DNA of 48,228 nucleotides from Tannerellaceae bacterium (GCA_031288615.1 JAITRC010000022.1:1-48228); one strand, 5' to 3'; counted from the first letter of the stretch, positions 1 to 9,380 are shown. Program-made: numbers and translations. Notes: generated by a model from the letters alone, not told the origin.

Positions 1-138
1 CACGGTGTCTTAGACATCGTGGGCACCCGCGTCGCTAGAATCTCCAACACCGACGCCTCACGCCCACCCCTTCACCCCCACTTCCAACTCTTCATCGACC
101 AACTCGACGCCTCCTACACTCCCCCTCCCAAAAAATAA
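1..138 (+). CDS. C-terminal end of an unidentified protein (partial)
   Basis: This is an open frame that enters from the left edge and stops at TAA 136-138, giving the last 45 residues of a longer protein. The visible tail starts HGVLDIVGTRVARIS and ends in a Pro/Lys-rich stretch PPPKK. No catalytic motif or domain can be recognised in so short a fragment, so no function is offered. Third codon positions are almost all C, the same strong C bias as the protease gene that follows on the same strand, which supports it being real coding sequence. The next gene starts about 67 bases downstream. Confidence 0.6.
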   Translation, partial: HGVLDIVGTRVARISNTDASRPPLHPHFQLFIDQLDASYTPPPKK

Positions 139-175
139 CCCCTACCATGACCCCCTACCCCTCCCAAATTATCCC

Positions 176-183
176 TATCTTTG
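176..183 (+). promoter_or_regulatory. Possible -7 element upstream of the M16 protease
   Basis: TATCTTTG matches the Bacteroidetes -7 consensus TAnnTTTG and lies 22 bases before the ATG at 206. No TTTG -33 box is evident at the usual 19-21 base spacing, so this is a weak call. Confidence 0.3.
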
Positions 184-205
184 CGCCTAAACTAATCTTA
201 CTCCT

Positions 206-3142
206 ATGCGCACACTCCTTCGTTTTCTCCCCCTCGCCTGCCGCCTTTGCCTCTTCGCTGCCGCGGCTCCTTTGGCCCTCGCTCAATCCGACTTCCCCTA
301 CGAACAGGTCCCCGACGACCCCCTCAACGCTCGCATTTACACCCTTAACAACGGCCTCAAAATTTACACCTCCGTCAATAAGGAAACGCCCCGCATCCAA
401 ACCTACATCGCCGTCAGGGTCGGTGCCAAAAACGACCCCCCAGAAACCACCGGCCTCGCTCACTACTTCGAACACCTTATGTTCAAGGGCACCAAGCTCT
501 TCGGTACTCAAAACTACGAGCTTGAACAACCTCTCCTCGACGCCATCGAAGAACGCTTCGAAGCCTACCGGCTCACCGCCGACACCCTCCAACGCAACGC
601 CATCTACCGCTCCATCGACTCCCTCAGCTTTGAAGCCTCCAAACTCGCCATCCCCAACGAGTACGACAAACTCATGGCCGCCATCGGTGCCGACGGTACC
701 AATGCCTACACCAGCTTTGACATGACCGTCTACACCGAAGACATCCCCGCCAACCAAGTCGAAATCTGGGCGCGCATCCAGGCCGACCGCTTCCAAAATA
801 ACGTCATCCGTGGCTTCCACACCGAACTCGAAACCGTCTACGAAGAAAAAAATATGTCCCTCACTCGGGACGCCCGTAAGGTCTATGAAGCCCTCCTCGC
901 CTCCCTCTTCCCAGACCACCCTTACGGCACCCAAACCGTCCTCGGCACTCAAGATCACCTCAAAAACCCCTCCATCAAAAATATCAAACGCTACCACTCC
1001 ACCTTCTATGTCCCCAACAACATGGCCATCTGCCTCTCCGGTGACTTCGACCCAGACTCCGTCGTCACCCTCATCGACCGCTATTTCGGACACCTTGCGC
1101 CCAACCCAAACCTCCCTCCTCCTCCTCCCACCCACCATAACCCCCACTCCTCTCCCCTCACAAAAGTCGTCCTTGGACTCGAAGCCGAAAACCTCTCCAT
1201 CGGTTGGCGTTTGCCCGGTGCCAACTCCCTGCAAGAAGCTGACCTCCTCACCATCGTCTCCGAGCTCCTAAGCAATGGACAGGCCGGACTCCTCGACGTC
1301 AACCTCCTCCAAGAACAAAAGCTCCTCTCCGCCTACGCCGGTAACTACTCCTTGTCCGACTACTCCATCTTCCTGGCCTCCGGACGACCCAAAGCCGGAC
1401 AATCCTTAGACCAAGTACGTGACCTCCTCCTCGAACAAGTAGATAAGCTCCGGCATGGTGACTTTGACGACGACCTCCTCGATGCCATCGTCAATAACCA
1501 CAAGCTCTTCCTCATGCGACAACTCGAATCTAACGCCGCCCGCGCCAACCGCTTTGTCTCCTCCTTCATTCACCGCACCGCCTGGAAAGACGAAGTCGAG
1601 TCCATCCACCGGCTCAGTAAAATATCCAAATCCGATGTCACCGCCTTCGCCTCCAAATACCTCGGCCCCAACTACGCCGTCATCTACAAGCAACTTGGCA
1701 AAGACCCCAACGAAAAGAAATTGGACAAACCCTCCATTACTCCCATTCTCACCAACCGCGACACCGCCTCCGCCTTCCTCACCAACATTCAGCGCGACGC
1801 CCTCAACGTCCCCCCCATAGAACCCGTCTTCATCGACTTCGATACCCAAATAACTCGCCTCTCCGCCACCCCTGCCCACATCCCCCTCCTCTACAAACTC
1901 AATCCCTCCAACCAAACCTTCTCCCTCACCTTCCTCTTTAATCAAGGCTCCGACCACGACAAAGCCTTCGGCACCGCCTTCCGATACCTCAAATACCTTG
2001 GCTCCTCCTCCCGCTCCCTCAAAGACATCAACCTTGCCTTTTACCGCCTCGCCTGCCACTTCGACGTCTCTTGCACCTCCGACCGCACCCACGTCTCCCT
2101 CTCCGGACTAGCTGAAAAATTGCCCCAAGCCCTCGCCCTTCTCGAAGAGCTCATTCACGACGCTCAACCCGATCCCGAAAAGCTCTCCAACCTCACCGAC
2201 GATATCCTCAAAAGCCGCGCCGACGCCAAACTCAGCCAATCCGCCAACTTCCATGCCTTGACTCAATATGCCATCTGGGGACCTAATTCCCCCTTCACCC
2301 ACATCCTCTCCGCCGACGAACTTCGACACTTGAACCCCCTCCACCTCACCCAACGCATCCATGACATCTTCTCCTTTGAACACTCCATCCTCTATTACGG
2401 ACCCCATTCTCCCGACTCCCTCCTTCACCTCCTTCACCAATACCACTCCACGCCCACCTCCCTCCGACCCATCCCACCTCCTCTGCCCTTCCGCAACCAA
2501 CTTTCCTCCTCCAACAAAGTCCTCCTCGCTCGCTATGACGCCAAGCAAATCTACTTCGCCGCCATCTCCAACCGCGGTGAATCCTTCAACCCCTCCCTTC
2601 AACCCACCATCGATCTCTACAACGAGTACTTCAGCGGCAACATGAATTCCATCGTCTTTCAGGAAATGCGTGAAGCTCGTGGACTCGCCTACTCCGCCTC
2701 CGCCTACCTCATCACTCCCAACCGCTTGGAGCGCCCTTACATCTACAGAGCCTTCATTGCCACCCAAAATGACAAAATGGCTGACGCCATCACCGCCTTC
2801 AACTCCATCATCAACGACATGCCCCAATCACCCGCCGCCTTCACCTTAGCCCGCGAAGCCCTTATCGCAAGACTCCGCACCGACCGCATCACCAAGGACG
2901 ATGTCCTCTGGGCTTTCATCCGTGCCAATGACCTCGGCCTTGCCCACGACTCCCGAAAAGACCTCTATCATGCCGCACAAACTCTCTCCCTCGACGACCT
3001 CATCTCCTTCCAAAAACAATGGATCAAGGGACGCAACTATACATACTGTATCCTTGGCGACGACCGTGACCTTGACCTCCACGCGCTTGCCCCCTACGGT
3101 ACCCTCACCACCCTAACTCAAGAACAAATCTTTGGCTATTAA
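206..3142 (+). CDS. Periplasmic M16 family zinc metallopeptidase
   Basis: Predicted exported zinc protease of 978 residues, the usual size for a two-repeat M16 (pitrilysin/insulinase-like) enzyme. The start at 206 gives an N-terminal signal peptide (MRTLLRFLPLACRL, then a hydrophobic Ala/Leu core, probable cleavage near ALAQ). The inverted zinc motif HxxEH is HYFEH at residues 86-90, and the downstream Glu-rich helix ELETVYEE near residues 207-214 probably supplies the third ligand. A second-half signature, REARGLAYSASAYL, marks the inactive C-terminal repeat. A proline-rich linker (PNPNLPPPPP) lies around residue 300. The coding strand is extremely C-rich with almost no G at third positions, unlike genes after 4.7 kb. 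It probably degrades peptides in the periplasm; the substrate is unknown. The cyclophilin gene follows 17 bases later and may be cotranscribed. Confidence 0.92.
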   Translation: MRTLLRFLPLACRLCLFAAAAPLALAQSDFPYEQVPDDPLNARIYTLNNGLKIYTSVNKETPRIQTYIAVRVGAKNDPPETTGLAHYFEHLMFKGTKLFGTQNYELEQPLLDAIEERFEAYRLTADTLQRNAIYRSIDSLSFEASKLAIPNEYDKLMAAIGADGTNAYTSFDMTVYTEDIPANQVEIWARIQADRFQNNVIRGFHTELETVYEEKNMSLTRDARKVYEALLASLFPDHPYGTQTVLGTQDHLKNPSIKNIKRYHSTFYVPNNMAICLSGDFDPDSVVTLIDRYFGHLAPNPNLPPPPPTHHNPHSSPLTKVVLGLEAENLSIGWRLPGANSLQEADLLTIVSELLSNGQAGLLDVNLLQEQKLLSAYAGNYSLSDYSIFLASGRPKAGQSLDQVRDLLLEQVDKLRHGDFDDDLLDAIVNNHKLFLMRQLESNAARANRFVSSFIHRTAWKDEVESIHRLSKISKSDVTAFASKYLGPNYAVIYKQLGKDPNEKKLDKPSITPILTNRDTASAFLTNIQRDALNVPPIEPVFIDFDTQITRLSATPAHIPLLYKLNPSNQTFSLTFLFNQGSDHDKAFGTAFRYLKYLGSSSRSLKDINLAFYRLACHFDVSCTSDRTHVSLSGLAEKLPQALALLEELIHDAQPDPEKLSNLTDDILKSRADAKLSQSANFHALTQYAIWGPNSPFTHILSADELRHLNPLHLTQRIHDIFSFEHSILYYGPHSPDSLLHLLHQYHSTPTSLRPIPPPLPFRNQLSSSNKVLLARYDAKQIYFAAISNRGESFNPSLQPTIDLYNEYFSGNMNSIVFQEMREARGLAYSASAYLITPNRLERPYIYRAFIATQNDKMADAITAFNSIINDMPQSPAAFTLAREALIARLRTDRITKDDVLWAFIRANDLGLAHDSRKDLYHAAQTLSLDDLISFQKQWIKGRNYTYCILGDDRDLDLHALAPYGTLTTLTQEQIFGY

Positions 3143-3159
3143 CACTTAATCATCTACAT

Positions 3160-3789
3160 ATGAAACGTTTATTGATCACCTTCTTCTGCCTCGCTACCCT
3201 CCTGCCCCTTTCGGCGCAGACCCGCGAAACCGTAGTGCTTCTGGATACCGATCTGGGTAAGATCAAAGTCAAACTTTATCCCGAGACTCCGGGGCACCGG
3301 GACAACTTTATCAAGAACGTCAGTGCCAAGCTGTACGACGACGTCTCCTTCCACCGGGTCATCAAGCTCTTCATGATTCAGGCCGGCGAGGTGAAAAGCG
3401 GTGATCTTGGCTACACCGTCCCTGCCGAGTTCATCTATCCCAAGTATTTCCACAAACGCGGTGCGCTTTGCGCCGCCCGTACCGGTGACCAGATCAATCC
3501 CCAAAAAGCCTCCTCCGCCTCCCAATTCTATATCGTCACCGGCAAGCACTATACAGCCATGGAGTTAGACAAGATCGAACGCGCCTCCGGACAACCTCTC
3601 ACCCCCGAACAGCGACAAGCTTACATGACCGACGGCGGTGCACCCCATTTAGATGGTAGCTACACCGTCTTCGGTGAGGTCATTGACGGTATGAAGGTCG
3701 TAGACCAAATTCAAAACTCCCCCACCGACACCCAAGACCGACCCCTCAAAGACATCCGTATCAAGGCCGCCTCCCTCATTAAAAAATAA
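3160..3789 (+). CDS. Secreted cyclophilin-type peptidyl-prolyl cis-trans isomerase
   Basis: Predicted cyclophilin of 209 residues that would catalyse cis-trans isomerisation of X-Pro bonds in exported proteins. The first 20 residues (MKRLLITFFCLATLLPLSAQ) form a signal peptide, placing it in the periplasm. Family motifs are visible in order: FHRVI with the active-site Arg, SQFYIV, and HLDGSYTVFGEV near residues 160-175. A loop rich in charged residues (KIERASGQPLTPEQRQAY) is typical of Bacteroidetes members. It follows the M16 protease by 17 bases, so the two may form an envelope protein quality-control unit; that link is inferred from position only. Base composition is much less skewed than in the protease gene. 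Confidence 0.93.
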   Translation: MKRLLITFFCLATLLPLSAQTRETVVLLDTDLGKIKVKLYPETPGHRDNFIKNVSAKLYDDVSFHRVIKLFMIQAGEVKSGDLGYTVPAEFIYPKYFHKRGALCAARTGDQINPQKASSASQFYIVTGKHYTAMELDKIERASGQPLTPEQRQAYMTDGGAPHLDGSYTVFGEVIDGMKVVDQIQNSPTDTQDRPLKDIRIKAASLIKK

Positions 3790-3792
3790 CAA

Positions 3793-4014
3793 TCAATACT
3801 CCTCCTCATTAAAAAAGAAGTCCTCCTTGCTCGGATAGTCCGGCCATATATCCTCCATGCATTCGTAGATCTCACCCTCGTCCTCCATCTCTTGCAGGTT
3901 CTCTATCACCTCCATAGGTGCACCGGAACGTTGGGCGTAGTCTATCAACTCATCCTTTGTAGCCGGCCATGGCGCATCTTCCATTTTGGAAGCAAGTTCT
4001 AACGTCCAATACAT
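3793..4014 (-). CDS. Small acidic DUF2795-type protein
   Basis: A 73-residue acidic protein starting MYWTLELASKMEDAPWPATK and ending FFFNEEEY. It closely resembles a small conserved Bacteroidetes protein annotated as DUF2795 family; the segment PATKDELIDYAQRSGAPMEV is the recognisable core. The function of the family is not established. The 3' end is 3 bases from the stop of the convergent cyclophilin gene. A good -7 element (TACCTTTG, 4061-4054 on this strand) lies about 40 bases upstream of the start, so it probably has its own promoter. Confidence 0.85.
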   Translation of the reverse strand: MYWTLELASKMEDAPWPATKDELIDYAQRSGAPMEVIENLQEMEDEGEIYECMEDIWPDYPSKEDFFFNEEEY

Positions 4015-4053
4015 ATACTGTCACAAATTTAAGGTAACTCCACCCAATGACCA

Positions 4054-4061
4054 CAAAGGTA
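4054..4061 (-). promoter_or_regulatory. -7 element for the DUF2795-type gene
   Basis: TACCTTTG on the minus strand is an exact TAnnTTTG match, about 40 bases before the ATG at 4014. No clear -33 TTTG was found. Confidence 0.45.
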
Positions 4062-4081
4062 TACATTATTCACTACACCAT

Positions 4082-4633
4082 TCATCCCTTCCATACTATT
4101 TCACTCCCTCCTTTATTCAAGCTCTCTTTACGTGCAAGTACAAAGAAATAATCTGACAAACGGTTAACAAATGCTAACAATACGCCGTCCACCGGCACCT
4201 CCTCAGCAAGCCGGCATATATCCCGTTCAGCCCTCCGGCACACCGTCCGGCACACATGCGCCAACGATGCACCCTCATTCCCTCCCGATAGCACAAAAAA
4301 CCGCATCACCGGAAGACCCCCCTCCACCCGGTCTATCTCCCCCTCCACCCGCCGTACATCTTCCTCCCTAACCCCACACTCCACCACACCCACCTGCTTC
4401 GTGTCTGTCGCAAGGTAAGCCCCAATACTAAACAGCTTCCGCTGCACATACAACAAGAAGTCCTTATCCTCCTTCCCCTCCACCGACACACCCAAAAGCC
4501 CAATGAACGCATTCAGCTCATCCACCGTCCCATAGCTCTCAATCCGCAGGTCGCCCTTGGGTATCCTTATCCCCCCCACCAGTGAAGTCCACCCCTTATC
4601 ACCCCCCTTGGTATATACCTTACTTCCCTTCAT
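4082..4633 (-). CDS. Cob(I)alamin adenosyltransferase, PduO type
   Basis: Predicted ATP:cob(I)alamin adenosyltransferase of 183 residues, which transfers the adenosyl group of ATP to corrinoid to form adenosylcobalamin. The N-terminal TKGGDKGWTSL (residues 8-18) is the ATP-binding signature of the PduO family; GTVDELNAFIG and CRTVCRRAERD followed by VNRLSDYFFVLAR are the other conserved blocks. Length is normal for the family. The product is the cofactor of the class II ribonucleotide reductase encoded at 6.2-8.8 kb, so the two genes are functionally linked. The plus strand here is strikingly C-rich (for example about 34 C to 4 G in 4321-4380), so the gene reads G-rich. It has its own -7 element at 4669-4662. 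Confidence 0.93.
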   Translation of the reverse strand: MKGSKVYTKGGDKGWTSLVGGIRIPKGDLRIESYGTVDELNAFIGLLGVSVEGKEDKDFLLYVQRKLFSIGAYLATDTKQVGVVECGVREEDVRRVEGEIDRVEGGLPVMRFFVLSGGNEGASLAHVCRTVCRRAERDICRLAEEVPVDGVLLAFVNRLSDYFFVLARKESLNKGGSEIVWKG

Positions 4634-4661
4634 CTTTACTGCTCCCTTCTTGAGAGGGCGG

Positions 4662-4669
4662 CAAAGGTA
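4662..4669 (-). promoter_or_regulatory. -7 element for the cobalamin adenosyltransferase gene
   Basis: TACCTTTG on the minus strand, about 29 bases before the start codon. It is back to back with the rpoD promoter in the 128-base divergent intergenic region. Confidence 0.5.
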
Positions 4670-4732
4670 TAAAAAAGTAACTCGTACCCTGAATAAAGTA
4701 GCCCGTAAAGTTCATCTTTCAAAGGAACTGTT

Positions 4733-4740
4733 TACCTTTG
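4733..4740 (+). promoter_or_regulatory. -7 element for rpoD
   Basis: TACCTTTG on the plus strand, 21 bases before the rpoD ATG. The -33 box is not clear at consensus spacing. Confidence 0.5.
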
Positions 4741-4761
4741 CGCCCAAATTGTTAGTTTCCA

Positions 4762-5622
4762 ATGAGACAGCTGAAAATCACCAAGTCAATCACGAACCGT
4801 GAGAGTGCTTCCCTTGACAAGTATTTGCAAGAGATTGGTCGTGAGGAACTTATTTCCGTAGAAGCAGAAGTAGAGCTGGCGCAACAGATTAGGAAGGGCG
4901 ACCGTCATGCCCTCGAAAAACTGACCCGCGCCAACTTGCGTTTCGTCGTTTCTGTAGCTAAGCAATACCAAAATCAGGGATTGAGTCTTCCCGACTTAAT
5001 CAATGAAGGTAATCTGGGGCTGATAAAGGCGGCGGAGAAGTTCGACGAGACACGAGGTTTTAAGTTCATTTCTTACGCGGTGTGGTGGATACGGCAGTCC
5101 ATCCTTCAGGCCCTTGCCGAACAGTCCCGTATTGTCCGTCTGCCTTTGAATCAGGTGGGTTCGCTCAATAAGATCACCAAAGCCTTTTCACGTTTTGAGC
5201 AGGAGAATGAGCGGCGTCCCTCCCCCGAAGAGCTGTCCGAGCAGTTGGATATGCCGGTGGAGAAGATATCCGATACCCTGAAAGTGTCGGGCAGGCATAT
5301 CTCTGTGGATGCGCCATTCGTGGAGGGTGAGGACAATAGTCTGCTTGACGTCCTTGTCAATGATGATGCCCCTATTGCCGATACGACACTCATTAACGAG
5401 TCACTGTCTAAGGAGATAGACCGTGTGCTGTCCATCCTCTCCGAGAGGGAAAGTGATATCCTTCGACTGTTCTTCGGGATAGGGTGCAGGGAGATGACCC
5501 TCGAAGAGATAGGGGACAAGTTTGGGCTTACGCGTGAGCGAGTTCGCCAAATCAAAGAAAAAGCCATACGAAGGCTTAGGATGGATGACAGGAGCAGTCT
5601 ATTAAAAGACTATCTGGGTTAG
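4762..5622 (+). CDS. rpoD: Primary RNA polymerase sigma factor, sigma-70 family
   Basis: Housekeeping sigma factor of 286 residues. It lacks region 1.1, as is usual for the short primary sigma of Bacteroidetes, and starts [15 protein letters not shown], the characteristic N-terminus of this group. Regions can be followed in order: 1.2 ([11 protein letters not shown]), 2 ([20 protein letters not shown] through [20 protein letters not shown]), 3, and the region 4.2 helix-turn-helix near the C-terminus ([20 protein letters not shown]). This sigma would recognise the TTTG/TAnnTTTG promoters seen across the window. Its stop codon overlaps the stop of the convergent phosphopantetheinyl transferase gene by 4 bases. 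The promoter is divergent from the adenosyltransferase gene. Confidence 0.96.
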   Translation: MRQLKITKSITNRESASLDKYLQEIGREELISVEAEVELAQQIRKGDRHALEKLTRANLRFVVSVAKQYQNQGLSLPDLINEGNLGLIKAAEKFDETRGFKFISYAVWWIRQSILQALAEQSRIVRLPLNQVGSLNKITKAFSRFEQENERRPSPEELSEQLDMPVEKISDTLKVSGRHISVDAPFVEGEDNSLLDVLVNDDAPIADTTLINESLSKEIDRVLSILSERESDILRLFFGIGCREMTLEEIGDKFGLTRERVRQIKEKAIRRLRMDDRSSLLKDYLG

Positions 5623-6182
5623 CCGCAAGGCTGTCTGCATTCCCTGTTCCACACACATACATAGTCCTGACTGACCTCGAAATCAAGCAGGAAGGATTGC
5701 GGCAGGGGTGAGGTGTGGGTCTCCGTCACCCTGATGGCACCCGATTCCCCGAAGGGGAAAGGCATGACCTGAAGTGCATGGCGGAAGTCTATACCCGAAT
5801 CGCGTAGCAATTTGTAGAGTGTCTCTTTGGCGCACCAGTAGAGGAGCAGATGTTCGGCGGCATGGCTTTCGTCAATGGCGGCGTTCTCTTGTGGTGTGAG
5901 AAACCGTTCTCGCACACGCAATACCCGTTCACCCTTATACTCTATGTCTATCCCAGCCGGATAGGGCTTAGGATGCGCTACAAAAGCAATGAAGCCCTTG
6001 GTGTGGGAAAGACTGATATTGTACGGATAACCCTCTATATAAGGTGCACCGTTCGGCAGATGCGACAACCCGCTGTCCGGTGCCAGCTCGTGAATGAGCC
6101 GGTGCACCGCCTCTTGTTCAGCCTTCCTCCCTTCACCAAGGTCGGGGCTAATTGGGCGTATTATCCGTAAGCTGTTTGACAA
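5619..6182 (-). CDS. 4'-phosphopantetheinyl transferase superfamily protein
   Basis: Predicted phosphopantetheinyl transferase of 187 residues, which would move the phosphopantetheine arm of CoA onto a carrier protein Ser. The two hallmark motifs are present: GIDIEYK at residues 77-83 (magnesium-binding Asp and Glu) and WCAKETLYK at 116-124. A conserved NISLSHTKG precedes them. The carrier protein served is not evident here; fatty-acid ACP is the simplest guess. The gene follows the ribonucleotide reductase gene by 25 bases on the same strand and is probably the last gene of that transcript. Its 3' end overlaps the rpoD stop by 4 bases. Confidence 0.9.
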   Translation of the reverse strand: MSNSLRIIRPISPDLGEGRKAEQEAVHRLIHELAPDSGLSHLPNGAPYIEGYPYNISLSHTKGFIAFVAHPKPYPAGIDIEYKGERVLRVRERFLTPQENAAIDESHAAEHLLLYWCAKETLYKLLRDSGIDFRHALQVMPFPFGESGAIRVTETHTSPLPQSFLLDFEVSQDYVCVWNRECRQPCG

Positions 6183-6207
6183 TCAGCGATCTACATTAAA
6201 TATACGG

Positions 6208-8769
6208 TTAGCCGCAACGGGAGGCACCGCAGTTGGTACAGCTTAGGCAGCCTTCCTGATAGACGAGGGTCTCCAAACCACAGTTGGGGCACCGCTCACC
6301 CTTAGCCACCGAGCCATTGGGGAGGTACTTTTTGAGGGCACGCTCAACACCGTTCTTCCAGGTATTGATGGATTCACTGTTCAGGTCCATTCCCTGAACC
6401 AGCTTGACGACCTGATCAATGGGCATACCGTAACGGAGAAAGCCGGAAATGAGTTTGGCATAATTCCAGTACTCGGGATTGAACTTACCATCCAAGCCTT
6501 CGATAGTCATCTTGAAACCCCGACGGTTCTTGAACTGGAAGTCATAGTGCCGGACTCCATTCTCAAACTGGTTGCGGATGATGGTACCTTTGGTGATGTT
6601 TTTGGGTAGCATGATACCCTCATCATCATCGGCCAGCCCTGTAAATATCTCGTAAGGACGGCCATTGAGAAGCCCTACAAAGGCGATCCAGCGTTCACGG
6701 TTATTCCGGAAACGCACCACGTCGGCCTCCAATTCACGCGGCCGCTTGGCCACGATGACGGGAGGCTCCATGCAGTCACAATTGTCTTTTTTCTTCATAT
6801 CGCCGGCGGCCACGAGCACACCCGTGCGTGAACCTTCGCGATAAACGGTACAGCCTTTACATCCACAGCGCCATGCTTCGACGTAAAGGTCGTTGATCAA
6901 CTCTTCGGACACATCGGCCGGCAGGTTGATGGTCACACTGATAGAGTGATCCACCCATTTCTGCACACACCCCTGCATGCGCACCTTCTGTATCCAATCC
7001 ACGTCGTTGGAGGCCGCTTTGTGGTAAGGTGAGTGCTCCACCAAAGAATCAATCTCTTCCTGAGAATAGTGTTCGCTCTGAGGGATGTGATTGGCTTGCA
7101 TCCAGACAACAAACTTGTGATGGAAGACGATGTACTCCTCATAAGCATCACCCGTTTCGTCGACGAAATCCACCCTCGCCGCCGTATCGTTAGGGTTTAC
7201 TTTACGCCGCCGCTTGTATACGGGCAAGAAGACAGGTTCAATGCCTGAGGTGGTCTGGGTCATGAGGCTGGTGGTTCCGGTGGGGGCGATGGTAAGGCAA
7301 GCAATATTACGCCGTCCGTGTACTAACATATCCTTGTAGAGGGTGGGGTCGGCTTCCGCCAAGCGTCGGATAAAAGGGTTGGTGGCTTCGCGAGCAGCCT
7401 CAAAAATAGGAAAAGGTCCCCTTTCGGCGGCTAGGTTCACTGAGGAGGCATAAGCAGCCAAAGCTAAGGCCTTGTGTACGGACTCGGCAAACTTTGTGGC
7501 TTGCTCCGTACCGTAACGAAGATTGAGGGCGGCAAGCATATCCCCTTCGGCCGTTACACCGACCCCCGTACGCCGACCTTGGCAAGTCTTGTTGCGAATC
7601 TTCTCCCACAACCTGTGTTCAGATTGCTTCACCTCATCCGATTCGGGATCGGAATCAATCTTGCTGAGTATACGTTCTATCTTTTCAAGCTCGAGGTCAA
7701 TGATGTCATCCATGATACGCATGGCCTGGGCGGTGTGCTTGCGAAAGAGGTCAAAATTGAAGGAGGCGGCTTCCGTGAAAGGATTTTCGACGTAAGAATA
7801 GAGGTTGATGGCCAGCAGGCGACAACTGTCATAAGGGCAGAGGGGAATCTCCCCACAGGGATTGGTGGAGACGGAGCGAAAGCCGAGATCGGCATAGCTG
7901 TCGGGCACCGATTCCCGCAAGATGGTGTCCCAGAAAAGGACACCCGGTTCGGCCGACTTCCAAGCGTTCCGGACAATCTTTTTCCAAAGTGCCCGTGCAT
8001 CAATCTCCTCACTCACCGCCGGGTGTATCGCATCCACAGGGTATTGCTGGATGTAGGGGTGGTCATTAAGGACAGCCTGCATAAAGGCATCGTCTATCTT
8101 CACCGAGACGTTGGCACCCGTTACCTTGCCTTCAGTCATCTTGGCATCAATGAAGGCTTCCGAGTCGGGATGCTTCACCGAAATGCTCAGCATAAGCGCA
8201 CCCCGTCGCCCATCCTGCGCCACTTCACGGGTAGAATTGGAATAGCGCTCCATGAAGGGGACAATACCGGTGGAGGTAAGGGCAGAATTTTTTACTTGGG
8301 AGCCTTTGGGGCGGATGTGGGACAAATCATGCCCTACCCCACCACGCCGTTTCATCAACTGCACCTGCTCTTCGTCGATACGGAGAATGGCGCCATAAGA
8401 GTCGGCCTGTCCGTCCAATCCTATGACGAAACAATTGGAGAGGGAGGAGACCTGGAAGTCATTGCCCACACCGGTCATGGGGCTACCCTGAGGAACGATG
8501 TAGCGAAAGCGGTCAAAAAGGCCGAAGAGTTCTTCTTCGGTCATCGGATTGGGATAGTTCCGCTCAATGCGCGCTATCTCTTTGGCCAGGCGTCGATGCA
8601 TATCTTCGGGAGACCGTTCGAAGATACGCCCTTGCCCATCTTTGAGGGCATACTTGGTAGCCCATACTTTCGCGGCCAGCTCGTCACCGGCAAAATAGTC
8701 TACCGTCGCAGCGTAGACTTCGTCAAAGGAATATGTGGTCATGCTGTCAGGATCATTCATATTTGACAT
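6208..8769 (-). CDS. nrdJ: Adenosylcobalamin-dependent (class II) ribonucleoside reductase
   Basis: Class II ribonucleotide reductase of 853 residues, reducing ribonucleotides to deoxyribonucleotides with a radical generated from adenosylcobalamin. Visible motifs include SNCFVIG (Cys113, one of the redox-active pair), MKRRGGVGHDLSHIRPKG, and NPCGEIPLCPYDSCRL with the active-site Cys/Glu finger, then APTGTTSLM. The C-terminus is a cysteine-rich tail (CPNCGLETLVY, then CLSCTNCGASRCG), typical of the larger NrdJ forms, with a Zn-ribbon-like element and terminal Cys for re-reduction. Two ATGs are possible (8769 and 8760); the first is used. No class I or class III subunit is in the window. It depends on the adenosyltransferase encoded 1.6 kb away. 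It lies 8 bases after the DUF4827 gene. Confidence 0.95.
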   Translation of the reverse strand: MSNMNDPDSMTTYSFDEVYAATVDYFAGDELAAKVWATKYALKDGQGRIFERSPEDMHRRLAKEIARIERNYPNPMTEEELFGLFDRFRYIVPQGSPMTGVGNDFQVSSLSNCFVIGLDGQADSYGAILRIDEEQVQLMKRRGGVGHDLSHIRPKGSQVKNSALTSTGIVPFMERYSNSTREVAQDGRRGALMLSISVKHPDSEAFIDAKMTEGKVTGANVSVKIDDAFMQAVLNDHPYIQQYPVDAIHPAVSEEIDARALWKKIVRNAWKSAEPGVLFWDTILRESVPDSYADLGFRSVSTNPCGEIPLCPYDSCRLLAINLYSYVENPFTEAASFNFDLFRKHTAQAMRIMDDIIDLELEKIERILSKIDSDPESDEVKQSEHRLWEKIRNKTCQGRRTGVGVTAEGDMLAALNLRYGTEQATKFAESVHKALALAAYASSVNLAAERGPFPIFEAAREATNPFIRRLAEADPTLYKDMLVHGRRNIACLTIAPTGTTSLMTQTTSGIEPVFLPVYKRRRKVNPNDTAARVDFVDETGDAYEEYIVFHHKFVVWMQANHIPQSEHYSQEEIDSLVEHSPYHKAASNDVDWIQKVRMQGCVQKWVDHSISVTINLPADVSEELINDLYVEAWRCGCKGCTVYREGSRTGVLVAAGDMKKKDNCDCMEPPVIVAKRPRELEADVVRFRNNRERWIAFVGLLNGRPYEIFTGLADDDEGIMLPKNITKGTIIRNQFENGVRHYDFQFKNRRGFKMTIEGLDGKFNPEYWNYAKLISGFLRYGMPIDQVVKLVQGMDLNSESINTWKNGVERALKKYLPNGSVAKGERCPNCGLETLVYQEGCLSCTNCGASRCG

Positions 8770-8777
8770 TGGTTAAC

Positions 8778-9380
8778 TCATAATCGGCGCATCAACTTAT
8801 ACTCTACCGTTTCAAAAAAGACAGGCGTCCCTGACGACATATCACTTGAGCAGCCGACCTTGAAGGGAACGATAAGGCGCACCTTACCGCGGTGCCCTAC
8901 ATATTCAAGGCCTGACTGCAAGCCTTCGCTCATCACGGCTTCGAGGGCTGTTTGCAAGGTACTCGTCACGTCATTGCGGATGGTGATAGAGTAGTTACCG
9001 TAATAAAAGTTGACGGGCATGGTGCCGCTACTGTGCGGGCCATAATTGGAGAAAAAAGTGTAGGCGGTTGAATCCAGGGAAAAGTAGTTCACGGTGTATC
9101 GAGCAAGGACGATTTCACCTAAGGCAGCCCGTTCGCCTCCCATATCAATGACGTGTATATACACGCCATTGTCCATCTTATAAAACACATCCTTATCAAA
9201 GAGGCCGTCCGGAGGATAGTTTTTAACTACTTCGAAACCTCTTTCGGCCAAGAGGGCGTTAATGGCTTTCTGCTCCTTTTCCAGCATATCGGCATAGGTG
9301 GGCGTACTACTGCAGGAGGAGGCAAATGCCGCGCAGACTACCAGAAATAACGCGCCCTTGACAAACTTTTTTTTCTGCAT
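8778..9380 (-). CDS. DUF4827 family lipoprotein
   Basis: Predicted lipoprotein of 200 residues. The N-terminus is MQKKKFVKGALFLVV followed by a hydrophobic stretch and the lipobox FASSC, so the mature protein should be anchored through Cys23. The rest resembles the DUF4827 family of Bacteroidetes, which has a divergent FKBP-like fold; motifs such as ERGFEVVKNYPPDGLF and GLQSGLEYVGHRGKVRLIVP are seen, the latter in the position where FKBPs carry their core strands. Isomerase activity is not implied, since the usual aromatic pocket residues cannot be confirmed by eye. It sits between the NrnA-type phosphoesterase (25 bases upstream) and nrdJ (8 bases downstream), so all three are probably cotranscribed. 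Confidence 0.88.
   Translation of the reverse strand: MQKKKFVKGALFLVVCAAFASSCSSTPTYADMLEKEQKAINALLAERGFEVVKNYPPDGLFDKDVFYKMDNGVYIHVIDMGGERAALGEIVLARYTVNYFSLDSTAYTFFSNYGPHSSGTMPVNFYYGNYSITIRNDVTSTLQTALEAVMSEGLQSGLEYVGHRGKVRLIVPFKVGCSSDMSSGTPVFFETVEYKLMRRL

Noticed and set aside
155..1234. Long minus-strand open frames inside the M16 protease gene, and similar long frames inside rpoD, nrdJ, gltB and hppA
   Set aside because: They arise from the biased third positions of the real genes, are low in complexity (for example rich in Gly/Val/Asp) and show no family motif.
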